This document shows positions 24,716 through 32,776 of a stretch of DNA of 35,464 nt, piece after piece. Each line of letters begins with the position of its first letter. Position 1 is the stretch's first letter. Source of the DNA: Sneathiellales bacterium. GTDB lineage: Bacteria; Pseudomonadota; Alphaproteobacteria; JANQFL01. Under the pieces are notes generated by a model that saw nothing but the letters and a program-made list of their open reading frames with translations, was not told the origin of the DNA and made no database searches. Location: NCBI GenBank assembly GCA_028277845.1, contig JANQFL010000039.1, positions 1-35,464 of the forward strand, read 5' to 3'. The translations under genes and the position numbers were made by a program.

Positions 24716-25231
24716 ATGATTACGCCGGAACAAAGTCGGGCTGCTAGAGGTCTACTAGACTGGTCACAAAACAAGCTGGCGGCAGAAGCACAAGTGAGCC
24801 GCCAGACAGTCGTAGACTTCGAGCGAGGCGAACGAATTCCAAGAGAAAGGAACATTAGTGCAATGCAGAAAGCATTCGAAAATCATCGAGTTGAATTTAC
24901 AAAAGGAATCGAGAGCGACTCCGGCGTGAGCTTGAGACCTTCAATTTGGAAGCTCACGCCCATCGATGACACCGACTTGAATTGGAAGGCTTCTATATAT
25001 TCTGGCGAGTTGGTTGTTCGTGCGCCGTCGGAGCGACGGGCTCGACAAATTGCCGGATTAGCATTGGCAATTGCTGTGCAGAAAAAGCCCGGTCAACCAA
25101 CTATCACCAATCCTTGGAATCGAATTGTCGGATGCGCGACGTGCGAAAGGCTGATCGATTCTGATTACGAAGACGATGGGCCAGAATCTATACTTTTCCC
25201 GAAACAATTTGACTCCAGCTGGAGACGCTAG
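24716..25231 (+). CDS. XRE/HTH_3 transcriptional regulator
   Basis: 171 residues. The N-terminal HTH is clear: QSRAARGLLDWSQNKLAAEA, QVSRQTVVDFERGERIPRER, then AMQKAFENHRVEFTKG, typical of single-HTH XRE proteins in alphaproteobacteria. The C-terminal ~100 residues form a separate unidentified domain with a CxxC-like element (VGCATCERLIDSDY). It sits behind an inverted-repeat operator that it probably binds, between an unknown gene and a DUF3800 gene. It may be the repressor or antitoxin of this small island. Confidence 0.8.
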   Translation: MITPEQSRAARGLLDWSQNKLAAEAQVSRQTVVDFERGERIPRERNISAMQKAFENHRVEFTKGIESDSGVSLRPSIWKLTPIDDTDLNWKASIYSGELVVRAPSERRARQIAGLALAIAVQKKPGQPTITNPWNRIVGCATCERLIDSDYEDDGPESILFPKQFDSSWRR

Positions 25232-25269
25232 CCAATACTCTGTATTCGCTAAACTCATGCCTATTTTTT

Positions 25270-25482
25270 TTGAATGCGATTTGTGTCGTTCATGATGTTT
25301 CGGAATGGAATGGCGATCGAGTGCAGAAACAAAGCCCATTTGAATTTCAAACTAGTCAGTTGGTCGATGTTTGGAAGATTTGTTCGGAAGTTCCAAGAAA
25401 CACCAATCCGTGGATCGATTCGCTGTTTTATGATAAGAAATATGCGCGGTTGACAAACCCGTTCTTTGAAGCGGGGGAGTAA
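25270..25482 (+). CDS. Possible small hypothetical protein or fragment
   Basis: 70 residues from a TTG at 25270 with no good ribosome binding site. Composition is protein-like (VVHDVSEWNGDRVQKQSPFE, NTNPWIDSLFYDKKYARLTN). An ATG at 25255 starts another frame through a run of eight T (25263-25270), so a frameshift joining the two frames is possible. Could also be the tail of a decayed gene. Confidence 0.3.
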   Translation: MNAICVVHDVSEWNGDRVQKQSPFEFQTSQLVDVWKICSEVPRNTNPWIDSLFYDKKYARLTNPFFEAGE

Positions 25483-25518
25483 CCGACTGAGCGGCCATCC
25501 TTGCGATGGCCGTCTCTA

Positions 25519-26307
25519 TTAGTATCGAACTATCCCGTCGCCTGAATGGCTGACTGCAATATTCAGAAGCTTCGCAGGAATCGAATCGTACAAATTTTCG
25601 AGGCGAAGTTTCTTTTGCCATGCTTCGAGCTCACCACGTTCCCCTTTTAGTTTGAGAAAAGCGGAGTAAGCAACCAAATCGGCAGTTTGAGTGAATAGAC
25701 AGTGTTTTGAATCCTTTTCGTTTCCATCTTTGGTGAACATGCTGAGAGGAAGGTTTCTAGTTGAGCTCCCATACTTACTACCTGTTGGGAGATAGACTTG
25801 AGCCTGCCGGTATAGTTTTCGATATTCAGGATGTCCTTGATCAAAAAAAGTTATCGCATTGACGTTTGAGTCAATGCATTTGTTGCGCAGTCTCTGAAAT
25901 AAGGCAGTTAGCGCAGCTTCAAGCCGGTCCTTGCCATACAAAAAACGTCCGCGATTTGTTGAAGCCGTCATAACTGAGGACTCAGGCAAAAAATCTATGT
26001 CCTCTAGTATTCGACGATATACTGCATTTGCTTTTGGTTTTTTGAAATTGTGCTTTCCTCCCAGGAAGTGGCCTCGGCCAGAAGCCAGAACATTCCCATG
26101 TAATTCCTTTTTTCGCGGAACGTCGTAACTGTTTTTCATCCGCTTTCGCCAACTCTTCGCAGCGCCCAAGTGATTTTCCCATACAAGTGTCCATTGACCT
26201 TCAATTTGTCGAAGGAAGGGAACTGCGACTGCGGTAACTACATAGACTTTTCGATCATGTGACTCGTCTATGTAGAATATGTCGATACCACCTTTTCGCA
26301 GCCGCAT
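25519..26307 (-). CDS. DUF3800 domain protein
   Basis: 262 residues, ATG at 26307 with GGGAGG upstream on the minus strand. The N-terminal IDIFYIDESHDRKVYVVTAV carries the D-E-S acidic motif that defines DUF3800, a predicted RNase H-like fold. Further family features: KELHGNVLASGRG, NAITFFDQGHPEYRKLYRQA, and CLFTQTADLVAYSAFLKLKG near the end, with another Asp for the acidic site. DUF3800 proteins are frequent in genomic islands and near restriction systems; their reaction is not established. Part of the AT-richer insertion at 23.8-26.5 kb. Confidence 0.85.
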   Translation of the reverse strand: MRLRKGGIDIFYIDESHDRKVYVVTAVAVPFLRQIEGQWTLVWENHLGAAKSWRKRMKNSYDVPRKKELHGNVLASGRGHFLGGKHNFKKPKANAVYRRILEDIDFLPESSVMTASTNRGRFLYGKDRLEAALTALFQRLRNKCIDSNVNAITFFDQGHPEYRKLYRQAQVYLPTGSKYGSSTRNLPLSMFTKDGNEKDSKHCLFTQTADLVAYSAFLKLKGERGELEAWQKKLRLENLYDSIPAKLLNIAVSHSGDGIVRY

Positions 26308-26621
26308 TCTTAGCCTCCCTCAGACAACATTTGAAATTGTCAAAAATCTGACACCTGAAAGTTCAATGCTGCGGCCTCTTAATTTGACTCTGGCAAATGT
26401 CGCCAACAGGCGATCAATTACTTGAATCGTAGTGCACGATAGTTTTCCCGTAAATCACGATATTCGAAGCCTTAATACTGCTCACAGTCGATAGAACTGT
26501 GAAGAGTTATTTCTATCAACAAATCTTTCCCTCCCCCCCTGTCGGAATCGCTCCGTCCCGTTCGTCTTTAGAATGACGGGGCGTCGGGCGCTATAATGGC
26601 GGACGCAGGGGAGGAAGACCT
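26308..26621. other. Intergenic right edge of the AT-richer island
   Basis: 314 bp. Close to the DUF3800 start are two small inverted repeats, GACAA-N9-TTGTC (about 26322-26340) and TGTCA-N6-TGACA nearby, possible regulator sites. At the right end TATAAT (26592-26597) and GGGGAGGA serve the TfoX-like gene. No gene is seen between. Confidence 0.45.
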
Positions 26622-26969
26622 ATGGCTTATGACGAGGGATTGGCGGACCGGTTCCGGCAGGCGCTGGACGGGCTGCCGGGGGTGAGCGAGAAACGCATGA
26701 TGGGCGGCGTGTGTTTCCTGCTGGACGGCAACATGATCGGCGGCGCCGACCGCTCCAAGGACGGTGTCGGGCGCTTCATGTTCCGGGTCGGCAAGGACAA
26801 CGAGGCCGAGGCCCTGTCCAGGCCGGGCGCGGAGGTCATGAACCAGGGCGGGCGGCGCATGACCGGCCTGGTGTTCGTCGGCGAGGAGGCCTGCGACGAC
26901 GCCCGGCTCAAGGACTGGGTGTCGCTGACGCTCTCGTTCACCACCACCTTGCCGCCCAAGAAGAAATGA
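26622..26969 (+). CDS. TfoX/Sxy N-terminal domain protein
   Basis: 115 residues, ATG at 26622 with GGGGAGGA upstream. The TfoX N-terminal fold is clear: YDEGLADRFRQAL, VSEKRMMGGVCFLLDGNMIG, VGRFMFRVGK and the closing MTGLVFVGEEACDDARLKDW with ASLTL-like C-terminus. Stand-alone TfoX-N proteins are common in alphaproteobacteria; a link to competence is known only for gammaproteobacterial Sxy, so function here is open. Followed 31 bp later by the DUF2461 gene. Confidence 0.85.
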   Translation: MAYDEGLADRFRQALDGLPGVSEKRMMGGVCFLLDGNMIGGADRSKDGVGRFMFRVGKDNEAEALSRPGAEVMNQGGRRMTGLVFVGEEACDDARLKDWVSLTLSFTTTLPPKKK

Positions 26970-27000
26970 CACTCCAGTACGCATTGCGGGAGACGCAGCG

Positions 27001-27663
27001 ATGACCGACACGGCCTTTTCCGGATTTACCAAGGATACCCTGGCCTTCTTCAAGGACCTGGCGGCCAACAACGACCGCGACTGGTTCAACGCAAACAAAC
27101 CTGTTTATGAAAGCGCGGTGAAAAAACCGGCGGCGTTGTTCTGCGACGTCATGCACGGCGCGCTCGAAGACCTGTGCGGCGCGCCGCTCAAGGCCAAGGT
27201 GTTCCGCATTCACCGCGACGTGCGGTTCTCCAAGGACAAGACACCCTACAACGCCCACCTGCACATCTCCTTCGCGCCCGAACACGGCAGTGAGACGCCC
27301 ATGGCGTGGATGTGGGGCCTGTCGCCGGAGTACTTCTCCATCGGGTGCGGCGCCTTCGCCTTCGACAAGGACATGCTGGTGCGGTTCCGCGAACACGCCG
27401 CCGGCCAGGGCGGCGACAAGCTGGCGAAGCTGCTGGCCAGGCTGGAAAAGGACGGCGTGCGGTTGGGCGAACCCGAACTCAAGCGGGTGCCGTCGGGCTT
27501 CGACAAGGACCATCCGCGCGGCGACCTGCTGCGGCGCAAGGGCCTGGCCGGATGGGTCGATTTCAAAAGCCCCGGGGACGCGCTGGGCCCGGACATGGTG
27601 CCCGCCTGCGTGCAGGGATTCCGCCGCCTGAAACCCCTGTTCGACGGCCTGCGGGCGATCTGA
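27001..27663 (+). CDS. DUF2461 family protein
   Basis: 220 residues, ATG at 27001. Family landmarks: FSGFTKDTLAFFKDLAANND then RDWFNANKPVYE, the central KVFRIHRDVRFSKDKTPYNA, then HLHISFAP, the YFSIGCGAF strand, and a C-terminal FKRLKPLFD-like helix. DUF2461 proteins are cytosolic and of unknown reaction. Convergent with the YafY-like regulator with only 3 bp between stops. Confidence 0.88.
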   Translation: MTDTAFSGFTKDTLAFFKDLAANNDRDWFNANKPVYESAVKKPAALFCDVMHGALEDLCGAPLKAKVFRIHRDVRFSKDKTPYNAHLHISFAPEHGSETPMAWMWGLSPEYFSIGCGAFAFDKDMLVRFREHAAGQGGDKLAKLLARLEKDGVRLGEPELKRVPSGFDKDHPRGDLLRRKGLAGWVDFKSPGDALGPDMVPACVQGFRRLKPLFDGLRAI

Positions 27664-27666
27664 TCC

Positions 27667-28365
27667 TTAGGGGTTTTCCTCGTTGTAGCGCTTGAGCCGG
27701 GCGACGAATTCCCGGTTCATGGCGACGCGGCGGGGGCGAAAGCTCTCATCGCTGACCTGCAGCCTGCGGATGCGGTCGACGCGGAAGGCGCGGTAGTCCC
27801 GGCGCAATTGGCACCAGGCCAGCAGCACCAGCACCTGGTCCATGAAGACGATGGACAGCGGCAGCACCCGCCGCGCCGTGCGTGCGCCCTTTTCGTCGCT
27901 GTAGCGGATATCGACGGCGGTTTCCTCCCGCGCCGCCGCCCGCAGTTCGGCCACGTCCACGGTAATCTTCGGCCGCTCGTGGAAGCGGCGCACATGCAGC
28001 ACGCTGTGTTCGAGCTGCCGCCGCCGGCTGTCGGGCAGGCAGGCCTTGAGCTTGCCCAGCGCGTCGCGGGCGGCGCGGGACAGCACCGGGTCGCCGACGG
28101 CGCGCACTTCGCCGAGCCCCAGCACCAGCGCCTCCATCTCGTCCTGGCTGAACATCATGGGCGGCAGGGCCGGGTCCTCCACCAGGGTGTAACCGACCCC
28201 GGCCGCGCCGTCGATCACCGCGCCGGAGCCGCGCAGGGTGTCGATATCGCGGTAGATGGAACGGACCGAGACACCGAGCTCGTCGGCCAGGGTCTGCGCG
28301 CGCAGCGGCGGCGCGTGGCTGCGCAGGCACTGTATGAGCTGCAGCAGTCGTTGGCTTCGGGACAT
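27667..28365 (-). CDS. YafY-type HTH/WYL transcriptional regulator
   Basis: Start at the ATG at 28365 (MSRSQRLLQLIQCLRSH); another ATG two codons upstream is possible. 232 residues. N-terminal HTH_11: LRAQTLADELGVSVRSIYRD, IDTLRGSGAVIDGAAGVGYT. The C-terminal WYL-type domain includes DIRYSDEKGARTARRVLPL, QVLVLLAWCQLRRDYRAFRV and DRIRRLQV. WYL proteins bind ligands or nucleic acids through this domain. Divergent from the GST-like gene with a shared regulatory gap of 83 bp, the usual arrangement of such a regulator and its target. Confidence 0.87.
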   Translation of the reverse strand: MSRSQRLLQLIQCLRSHAPPLRAQTLADELGVSVRSIYRDIDTLRGSGAVIDGAAGVGYTLVEDPALPPMMFSQDEMEALVLGLGEVRAVGDPVLSRAARDALGKLKACLPDSRRRQLEHSVLHVRRFHERPKITVDVAELRAAAREETAVDIRYSDEKGARTARRVLPLSIVFMDQVLVLLAWCQLRRDYRAFRVDRIRRLQVSDESFRPRRVAMNREFVARLKRYNEENP

Positions 28366-28386
28366 GGGCAAGTATCGCCGCTACTA

Positions 28387-28417
28387 CTGACAAAAACTGG
28401 CAGGAGCCTGTGATACA
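28387..28417 (+). promoter_or_regulatory. Putative promoter of the GST-like gene
   Basis: CTGACA (28387-28392) and TGATAC (28411-28416) at 18-nt spacing. The stretch TGACAAAAACTGGCAGG resembles an imperfect repeat and could bind the divergent WYL regulator. Confidence 0.4.
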
Positions 28418-28448
28418 CCATCGGCCGCAGTAAACGAAAGGAAAAGCG

Positions 28449-29150
28449 ATGTTGAGTTTGACGGTCTATCCCAAGAATTTCGGCGAACCGAGCGCCAGCC
28501 CGTTCTGCGTCAAGGCCATGTGCCTGCTGGAGATGGCGGGCGCGTCGTGGACACCCGAGTTTTCGACCGACCCGCGTAAGGCGCCGAAAGCCAAGTTTCC
28601 GGTTCTCCAGACCGAAGCACGGCCCATCGCCGACAGCGACCAGATCCGCGAGTATCTGGAAGATTCCCTCGGCGCCGATTTCGACCAGGGCCTGACGCCC
28701 GAACAAAAGGCGACGTCGCGGGCCGTGATCCGCATGGCCGAGGAACATCTGTACTTCGCCCTGGTCTGTGACCGCTGGCTCGATGAGGCCAACTGGGCGC
28801 ATGTGCGCGAGGTTTTGTTCGGCAACATCCCGTTTTTCATCCGTGGCATCGTTACCCGGAAGGTGCGCAAGCAGGCCTTCGCCTATGTCCATGGCCAGGG
28901 CATGGGCCGCCACACGGCGGAGGAGCGCTTTCGCCGCGCCCGCAAGGACATTCGGTCGATCCGCGACCTGCTGGGCGACAAGCCCTTCCTGTTCGGCGAC
29001 CATCCGACCGCCGCCGACGCCACCGTCGTGCCTCTATTGCGCGGCATCGCCGCCGCGCCGGAACCGACCGAGTTGAGCACCCTGGTCAACAGTGACAGCG
29101 CGCTGACGGCGTATCTGGAGCGCGGCCGGAAGGCCATGTACCCGCGGTAG
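28449..29150 (+). CDS. Glutathione S-transferase family protein
   Basis: 233 residues, ATG at 28449 after AAAGGAAAAG. N-terminal thioredoxin-like domain (SPFCVKAMCLLEMAGASWTP, PKAKFPVLQTEARPIADSDQ, IREYLED) with the cis-Pro in KFPVL and the S/D pair that holds glutathione. C-terminal helical domain ends FLFGDHPTAADATVVPLLRG, the usual GST_C signature. It is the metaxin/Fax-like branch rather than classical detoxifying GSTs, judging by the long helical middle. Probably regulated by the divergent YafY-type protein. Confidence 0.82.
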   Translation: MLSLTVYPKNFGEPSASPFCVKAMCLLEMAGASWTPEFSTDPRKAPKAKFPVLQTEARPIADSDQIREYLEDSLGADFDQGLTPEQKATSRAVIRMAEEHLYFALVCDRWLDEANWAHVREVLFGNIPFFIRGIVTRKVRKQAFAYVHGQGMGRHTAEERFRRARKDIRSIRDLLGDKPFLFGDHPTAADATVVPLLRGIAAAPEPTELSTLVNSDSALTAYLERGRKAMYPR

Positions 29151-29159
29151 ATAGGATGC

Positions 29160-29196
29160 GGCGGGCCGGCCATGGAACCTAGCGCCGAGGCCCGCC
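29160..29196. terminator. Hairpin between convergent genes
   Basis: GGCGGGCC (29160-29167) pairs perfectly with GGCCCGCC (29189-29196) across a 21-nt loop, between the stops of the GST-like and SDR genes. No T-tract follows, so it may act as a weak bidirectional terminator or merely stabilise 3' ends. Confidence 0.4.
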
Positions 29197-29199
29197 GGT

Positions 29200-29994
29200 T
29201 CAGGTGAAGCTGCTCAGATTGGACCCGTGGCCGCCGTCGACGGTGATGACCGTGCCGTTGACGTAGCTGGCCCGGTCGGAGGCCATGAACACCACCACAT
29301 CGGCGATCTCCCGCACCGACGCCGCGCGGGCGGCGGGCAGGTTGGCGAGATAATCGCGCCAGCGTCCGGCATCGCCCTGTTCCGCCTCGGCCCGGCTCTT
29401 CATCAGGTTGACCAGGCGCTCGGTCTCGACCGGGCCTGGGCTGACGGAAAGCACCCGCACCCCGTCGTTCAGGCTCCTGCCGCCGACCGCCCGGGTGAAG
29501 GCGTTGAGCGCGGCATTGCCCGTGGTGCCGGCCACATATCCCGCGTCGGTGCGGTCCGCCGCCAGGCCGGTCACGTTGACCACGACGCCGTGCCCGCGCG
29601 CCGTCATGGCCGCCAGGAAGGCGCGGGTCATGTTGATGTAGCCGAACACCTTCAACTCCCAGGCTTCGCGCCAGCGGTCCTCGGTGATGGCCTGCAGGTC
29701 GCCGCCGGGAATGGCGCCGGCGTTGTTGACCAGGATGTCCGGCAAGCCCGCTGCGTCCAGAAGCTTGGGCACGCTGGCGCTGTCTGACATGTCGAATGCA
29801 TGCAGATGCAGCCGGCCGCGGTCGCCGCCACCGCCGCCACTGATGTCTGCCGCGGCGGCTTCCAGATTGTCCATGCTGCGCGACACCATGTGCACGTCGC
29901 AGCCTTCGCCGTGAAACGCCGCCGCCACGCCCTTGCCGATGCCCGCCGAGGCGCCGGTGACCACCACCGATTTGCCGCTCAGTCCCAGATCCAT
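29200..29994 (-). CDS. SDR family oxidoreductase with atypical active site
   Basis: ATG at 29994 (MDLGLSGKSVVVTGASAGIG); a frame start at 30096 would add 34 unlikely residues. 264 residues. Cofactor motif TGASAGIGKG and the NNAGAIPG loop are intact, and VLSVSPGPVETERL and a closing GTVITVDGGHGSNL are standard. The catalytic segment reads YVAGTTGNAALNAFTRA: when aligned on AALNAFTRA, the positions of the usual Tyr and Lys (YxxxK) are Gly and Asn. I recall a set of proteobacterial SDRs with this GNAAL signature, so it is probably a real subfamily with a different chemistry. Confidence 0.82.
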   Translation of the reverse strand: MDLGLSGKSVVVTGASAGIGKGVAAAFHGEGCDVHMVSRSMDNLEAAAADISGGGGGDRGRLHLHAFDMSDSASVPKLLDAAGLPDILVNNAGAIPGGDLQAITEDRWREAWELKVFGYINMTRAFLAAMTARGHGVVVNVTGLAADRTDAGYVAGTTGNAALNAFTRAVGGRSLNDGVRVLSVSPGPVETERLVNLMKSRAEAEQGDAGRWRDYLANLPAARAASVREIADVVVFMASDRASYVNGTVITVDGGHGSNLSSFT

Positions 29995-30115
29995 GCCGCT
30001 CTCCCCGTAACCCCGCCTGCCATGCCTGGCGCGTATGCATGCCCATGATACGCAAACCCGATGTGCCGTGCAGAATTCTATTGAGCGACGCGGCATCCTT
30101 CGTTAGGGATCGCTC

Positions 30116-30646
30116 ATGAGCAATCCAGCATTGACCACCCGCCAGGCCACCGGTGACGACGCCGCCGCCATCGCGGCGCTTTACAACGACGGCATCGCCG
30201 ACCGGGTCGCCACGTTCGAGACCGAGCCGCGCACGGCAGAACAGGTGGCGGCCATACTGGCGGAAAAAGACGGGACCTATCCGGTCGTCGTCGTGGAACG
30301 GGACGGCGCCGTGGTCGGCTTCGCCTGGGCCGGCGCTTACCGCAGCCGGCCGTGTTACGACGGCATTGCCGAACACTCGGTCTATGTCGGCCGCAACCAG
30401 CGCGGCAGCGGCATCGGCCGCGTGGCGCTCGACGCCTTGTGCGCGGCCTACGAGGAGGCCGGGTTCTGGAAACTTCTGTCGCGCATCTTTCCGGAAAATC
30501 AGGCCAGCCTGGCCCTGCACGAGCGGGCCGGGTTTCGCGTCGTCGGCACCTACTATCACCACGCCAAACTGGACGGCGTATGGCGCGATACGGTCATTGT
30601 CGAAAAACTGCTCGGCGAGGCGGCCCGCGAACAGCAGGGCCGCTGA
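30116..30646 (+). CDS. GNAT N-acetyltransferase (phosphinothricin acetyltransferase-like)
   Basis: 176 residues, ATG at 30116. GNAT pattern of the pat/bar type: TRQATGDDAAAIAALYNDGI at the start, FETEPRTAEQVAAILAEK, VVGFAWAGAYRSRPCYDGIA, EHSVYVGRNQRGSGIGRVAL (acetyl-CoA loop R-G-S-G-I-G) and NQASLALHERAGFRVVGTYY. It would acetylate a small amino-containing compound such as methionine sulfone/sulfoximine or phosphinothricin-like molecules. Convergent with the small gene at 30674. Confidence 0.87.
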   Translation: MSNPALTTRQATGDDAAAIAALYNDGIADRVATFETEPRTAEQVAAILAEKDGTYPVVVVERDGAVVGFAWAGAYRSRPCYDGIAEHSVYVGRNQRGSGIGRVALDALCAAYEEAGFWKLLSRIFPENQASLALHERAGFRVVGTYYHHAKLDGVWRDTVIVEKLLGEAAREQQGR

Positions 30647-30673
30647 CGCCGGCGCACGCCGGAAACGGACGTG

Positions 30674-30946
30674 CTAGCGCATGGCCGAAAGGTTGACGAT
30701 CAGCGCGTCGTTTTTCCTGCGGATGGCCGTGGCGATCTTGTGGGCGATGTCCTGTTCCGCTTCGCCGATGTCCTGTTCCGCTTCGCCGATGTCCTTGCAG
30801 GCATCGACCGCCTGATGCTGGCTCTCCAGCATGCCCCGGATCGCCGCCGCCTCGATCACCTTGGCGACCTCGTCCTTTTTATCGGCGGGAACGAGTCCTT
30901 CCAGCTTCCCCAGCGCTTCGTCGACAATGTCTTTCAGTACTTCCAT
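30674..30946 (-). CDS. Small helical hypothetical protein with internal repeat
   Basis: 90 residues, ATG at 30946 with GAGGAAA upstream. Almost fully helical and acidic (MEVLKDIVDEALGKLEGLVP, ADKKDEVAKVIEAAAIRGML). A 21-bp tandem duplication gives the peptide DIGEAEQ twice. I do not recognise the family. A soluble coiled-coil or four-helix protein is likely. Confidence 0.55.
   Translation of the reverse strand: MEVLKDIVDEALGKLEGLVPADKKDEVAKVIEAAAIRGMLESQHQAVDACKDIGEAEQDIGEAEQDIAHKIATAIRRKNDALIVNLSAMR
30745..30794. repeat. 21-bp tandem repeat
   Basis: Two perfect copies of a 21-bp unit (30745-30765 and 30766-30786) plus 8 bp of a third. The length is a multiple of three, so the reading frame of the small gene at 30674-30946 survives. 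Confidence 0.85.
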
Positions 30947-31140
30947 GGGCCTGTTTCCTCAAAATCCAATTCAACGTCTTCGAGGGTTTCCACCCGAGCC
31001 GAACACTCCCGGATAACCGTCAACGTGACGCCAAGTGTAGCCAATATTCCCGCCCATGGAAAATGACCGCCAAGCAGCCGTTTTTTGTCGCCCCGGCAGT
31101 TGTCTGCCCGCTCGTCACGGATGCCGGTCGCGGTTTTCCG

Positions 31141-31581
31141 TTACAGGTGTTTGCGCACTTTGTTCCTGTGATAGGTCAGCGCCAGGCCGATGCAGTGACG
31201 CAGGGCGTCCTCGGGCAACTCGTCGGCGGCGTCGAAGTGGATGGCCCGGTTGCCCACATAGGTCATGGCGTCGGGATACAGCTCCTTGAACGTGTCGACC
31301 AGGTTGGTCTGGCAATGCACGAACAGGGCGTATTGGCCCGGTGCGTCCTTCAGTGCGTCGATCCGTACCGTCGTGCCGTTTTTGGTTTCCGACGTCAGGT
31401 AGCTGGGCTGCCCCCACTTCAGCGTTTCCTCCAGCGTGCCGACGCCGTCGGTCTTCGCCGCCGTGTCGAAGATCAGCGCGCGCAGCGCCAGCATCTTCGT
31501 CCGCACGGCCTTTGAATAGCCGTCGAACACGGAGGCGACGTCGGGGTCGGCGAAAGGCGGTCGTTTGGTCCTCGGTGCCAT
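31141..31581 (-). CDS. DUF1801 domain protein
   Basis: 146 residues, ATG at 31581. DUF1801 (YdhG-like) landmarks: VFDGYSKAVRTKMLALRALI, ETLKWGQPSYLTSETKNGTT, YALFVHCQTNLVDTFKELYP, NRAIHFDAADELPEDALRHC. The fold is a small cytosolic alpha/beta domain of unknown function, frequent in proteobacteria. Divergent from the methyltransferase-like gene across 85 bp. Confidence 0.85.
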   Translation of the reverse strand: MAPRTKRPPFADPDVASVFDGYSKAVRTKMLALRALIFDTAAKTDGVGTLEETLKWGQPSYLTSETKNGTTVRIDALKDAPGQYALFVHCQTNLVDTFKELYPDAMTYVGNRAIHFDAADELPEDALRHCIGLALTYHRNKVRKHL

Positions 31582-31666
31582 CGTGACGCTTTTTGTTCGG
31601 TTCGGAGTTGGCGTACACTAACGCACACCAGAATACTTCAACAGACCCGTTAGTCGGAGAGCGCCC

Positions 31667-32776
31667 ATGTCCACGTCCGCCGCCAAGTCGAAGCCGCCGT
31701 TCCGGGCCGAGCATGTGGGCAGCCTGTTGCGGCCGCCGGAGTTGCGCCGGGCGTTCCGCGATTTCAACGACGGCCGCCTCAACGCCGAGGGGTTCCGCGA
31801 GGTGCAGGACGCCGCGATCCGCGACGTGGTGGCGCTGCAGGAGGATATCGGGCTGCTGGCCGTGACCGACGGGGAATTCCGCCGCGCCTCCTACTGGTCC
31901 CATTTCGTCGAGGCGACGGACGGGCTGGAGGTCGCCCAGGCGGTGTTCGATTTCCACAACGAAGACACCAGCACCCACTTCCTGGCGCCCAGGCCGGTCG
32001 GGCCGTTGAAACGGTCGCGGCCGATCTCGGGCGGCGAGTACGATTTCCTGTCGTCGGCGACCAGCGTGACGCCCAAGATCACCCTGCCGTCGCCGCCGAC
32101 CATGCAGTTCTGGGCGGCGCCGGACAGCCTGGCCGAGGCCGGCTACGACCTGGATGGGTTCATCGACGACCTGGCCGCCGTCTACCGCGCCGAAATCGCC
32201 GACCTGTATGGCCGCGGCGCGCGCTACATCCAACTGGACGACGTGCCGTTCGCCATGCTGTGCGACGACGCCATCCGCAAGGACCTGGGCGGCCGCGGCG
32301 ACGATCCCGACCTGCTGGTCGACAAGTATGTCGGCCTGTTCAACAAGTGCCTCGACGGCCGGCCCGACGACCTGACCGTCGGCATGCATCTGTGCCGCGG
32401 CAATTTCAAGGGCCAGTGGCTGTCGGAAGGCAGCTACCGCTATGTCTCCGAGAAGCTGTTCAACGACATCGGCGTCGACGCCTTCTTCCTGGAGTACGAC
32501 ACGCCCCGGGCCGGCGACTTCGCGCCGCTTAAGGCGGTGCCGGCGCACAAATCGGTGGTGCTCGGGCTGGTCAGTTCGAAAGTCCCCGAACTGGAAGACG
32601 CCGACGCCCTGCGCCGCCGCATCGACGAGGCGGCGCAATTCATCGACCTCGACCGGCTGGCCGTCAGCCCGCAATGCGGGTTCGCCAGCGCCGTGTCGGG
32701 CAACCCGGTGACCCTGGACGACGAAATCGCCAAGCTCAAATTGGTGGTCGAGGTCGCCGCGCAAGTCTGGGGCTAG
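31667..32776 (+). CDS. MetE C-terminal-like (cobalamin-independent) methyltransferase
   Basis: 369 residues, ATG at 31667. Stand-alone version of the MetE catalytic barrel (YxjG/YxjH type): FRAEHVGSLLRPPELRRAF, LAVTDGEFRRASYWSHF, YIQLDDVPFAML, VGMHLCRGNFKGQWLSEGSY. Zinc ligands expected at His241 and Cys243 (HLCRGN), Glu276 (LEYDTPRAGDF) and Cys337 (SPQCGFAS). It would transfer a methyl group to a thiol such as homocysteine from a folate or other methylated donor. Lacks the MetE N-terminal half, as is normal for this class. Confidence 0.87.
   Translation: MSTSAAKSKPPFRAEHVGSLLRPPELRRAFRDFNDGRLNAEGFREVQDAAIRDVVALQEDIGLLAVTDGEFRRASYWSHFVEATDGLEVAQAVFDFHNEDTSTHFLAPRPVGPLKRSRPISGGEYDFLSSATSVTPKITLPSPPTMQFWAAPDSLAEAGYDLDGFIDDLAAVYRAEIADLYGRGARYIQLDDVPFAMLCDDAIRKDLGGRGDDPDLLVDKYVGLFNKCLDGRPDDLTVGMHLCRGNFKGQWLSEGSYRYVSEKLFNDIGVDAFFLEYDTPRAGDFAPLKAVPAHKSVVLGLVSSKVPELEDADALRRRIDEAAQFIDLDRLAVSPQCGFASAVSGNPVTLDDEIAKLKLVVEVAAQVWG

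Noticed and set aside
28883-30562. A 559-residue minus-strand frame over the GST, SDR and GNAT genes
   Set aside because: Runs through three genes with clear families in other frames; no motifs of its own.
31115-32764. A 549-residue minus-strand frame over the MetE-like gene
   Set aside because: Antisense shadow; the plus-strand frame has all zinc ligands of the methyltransferase.
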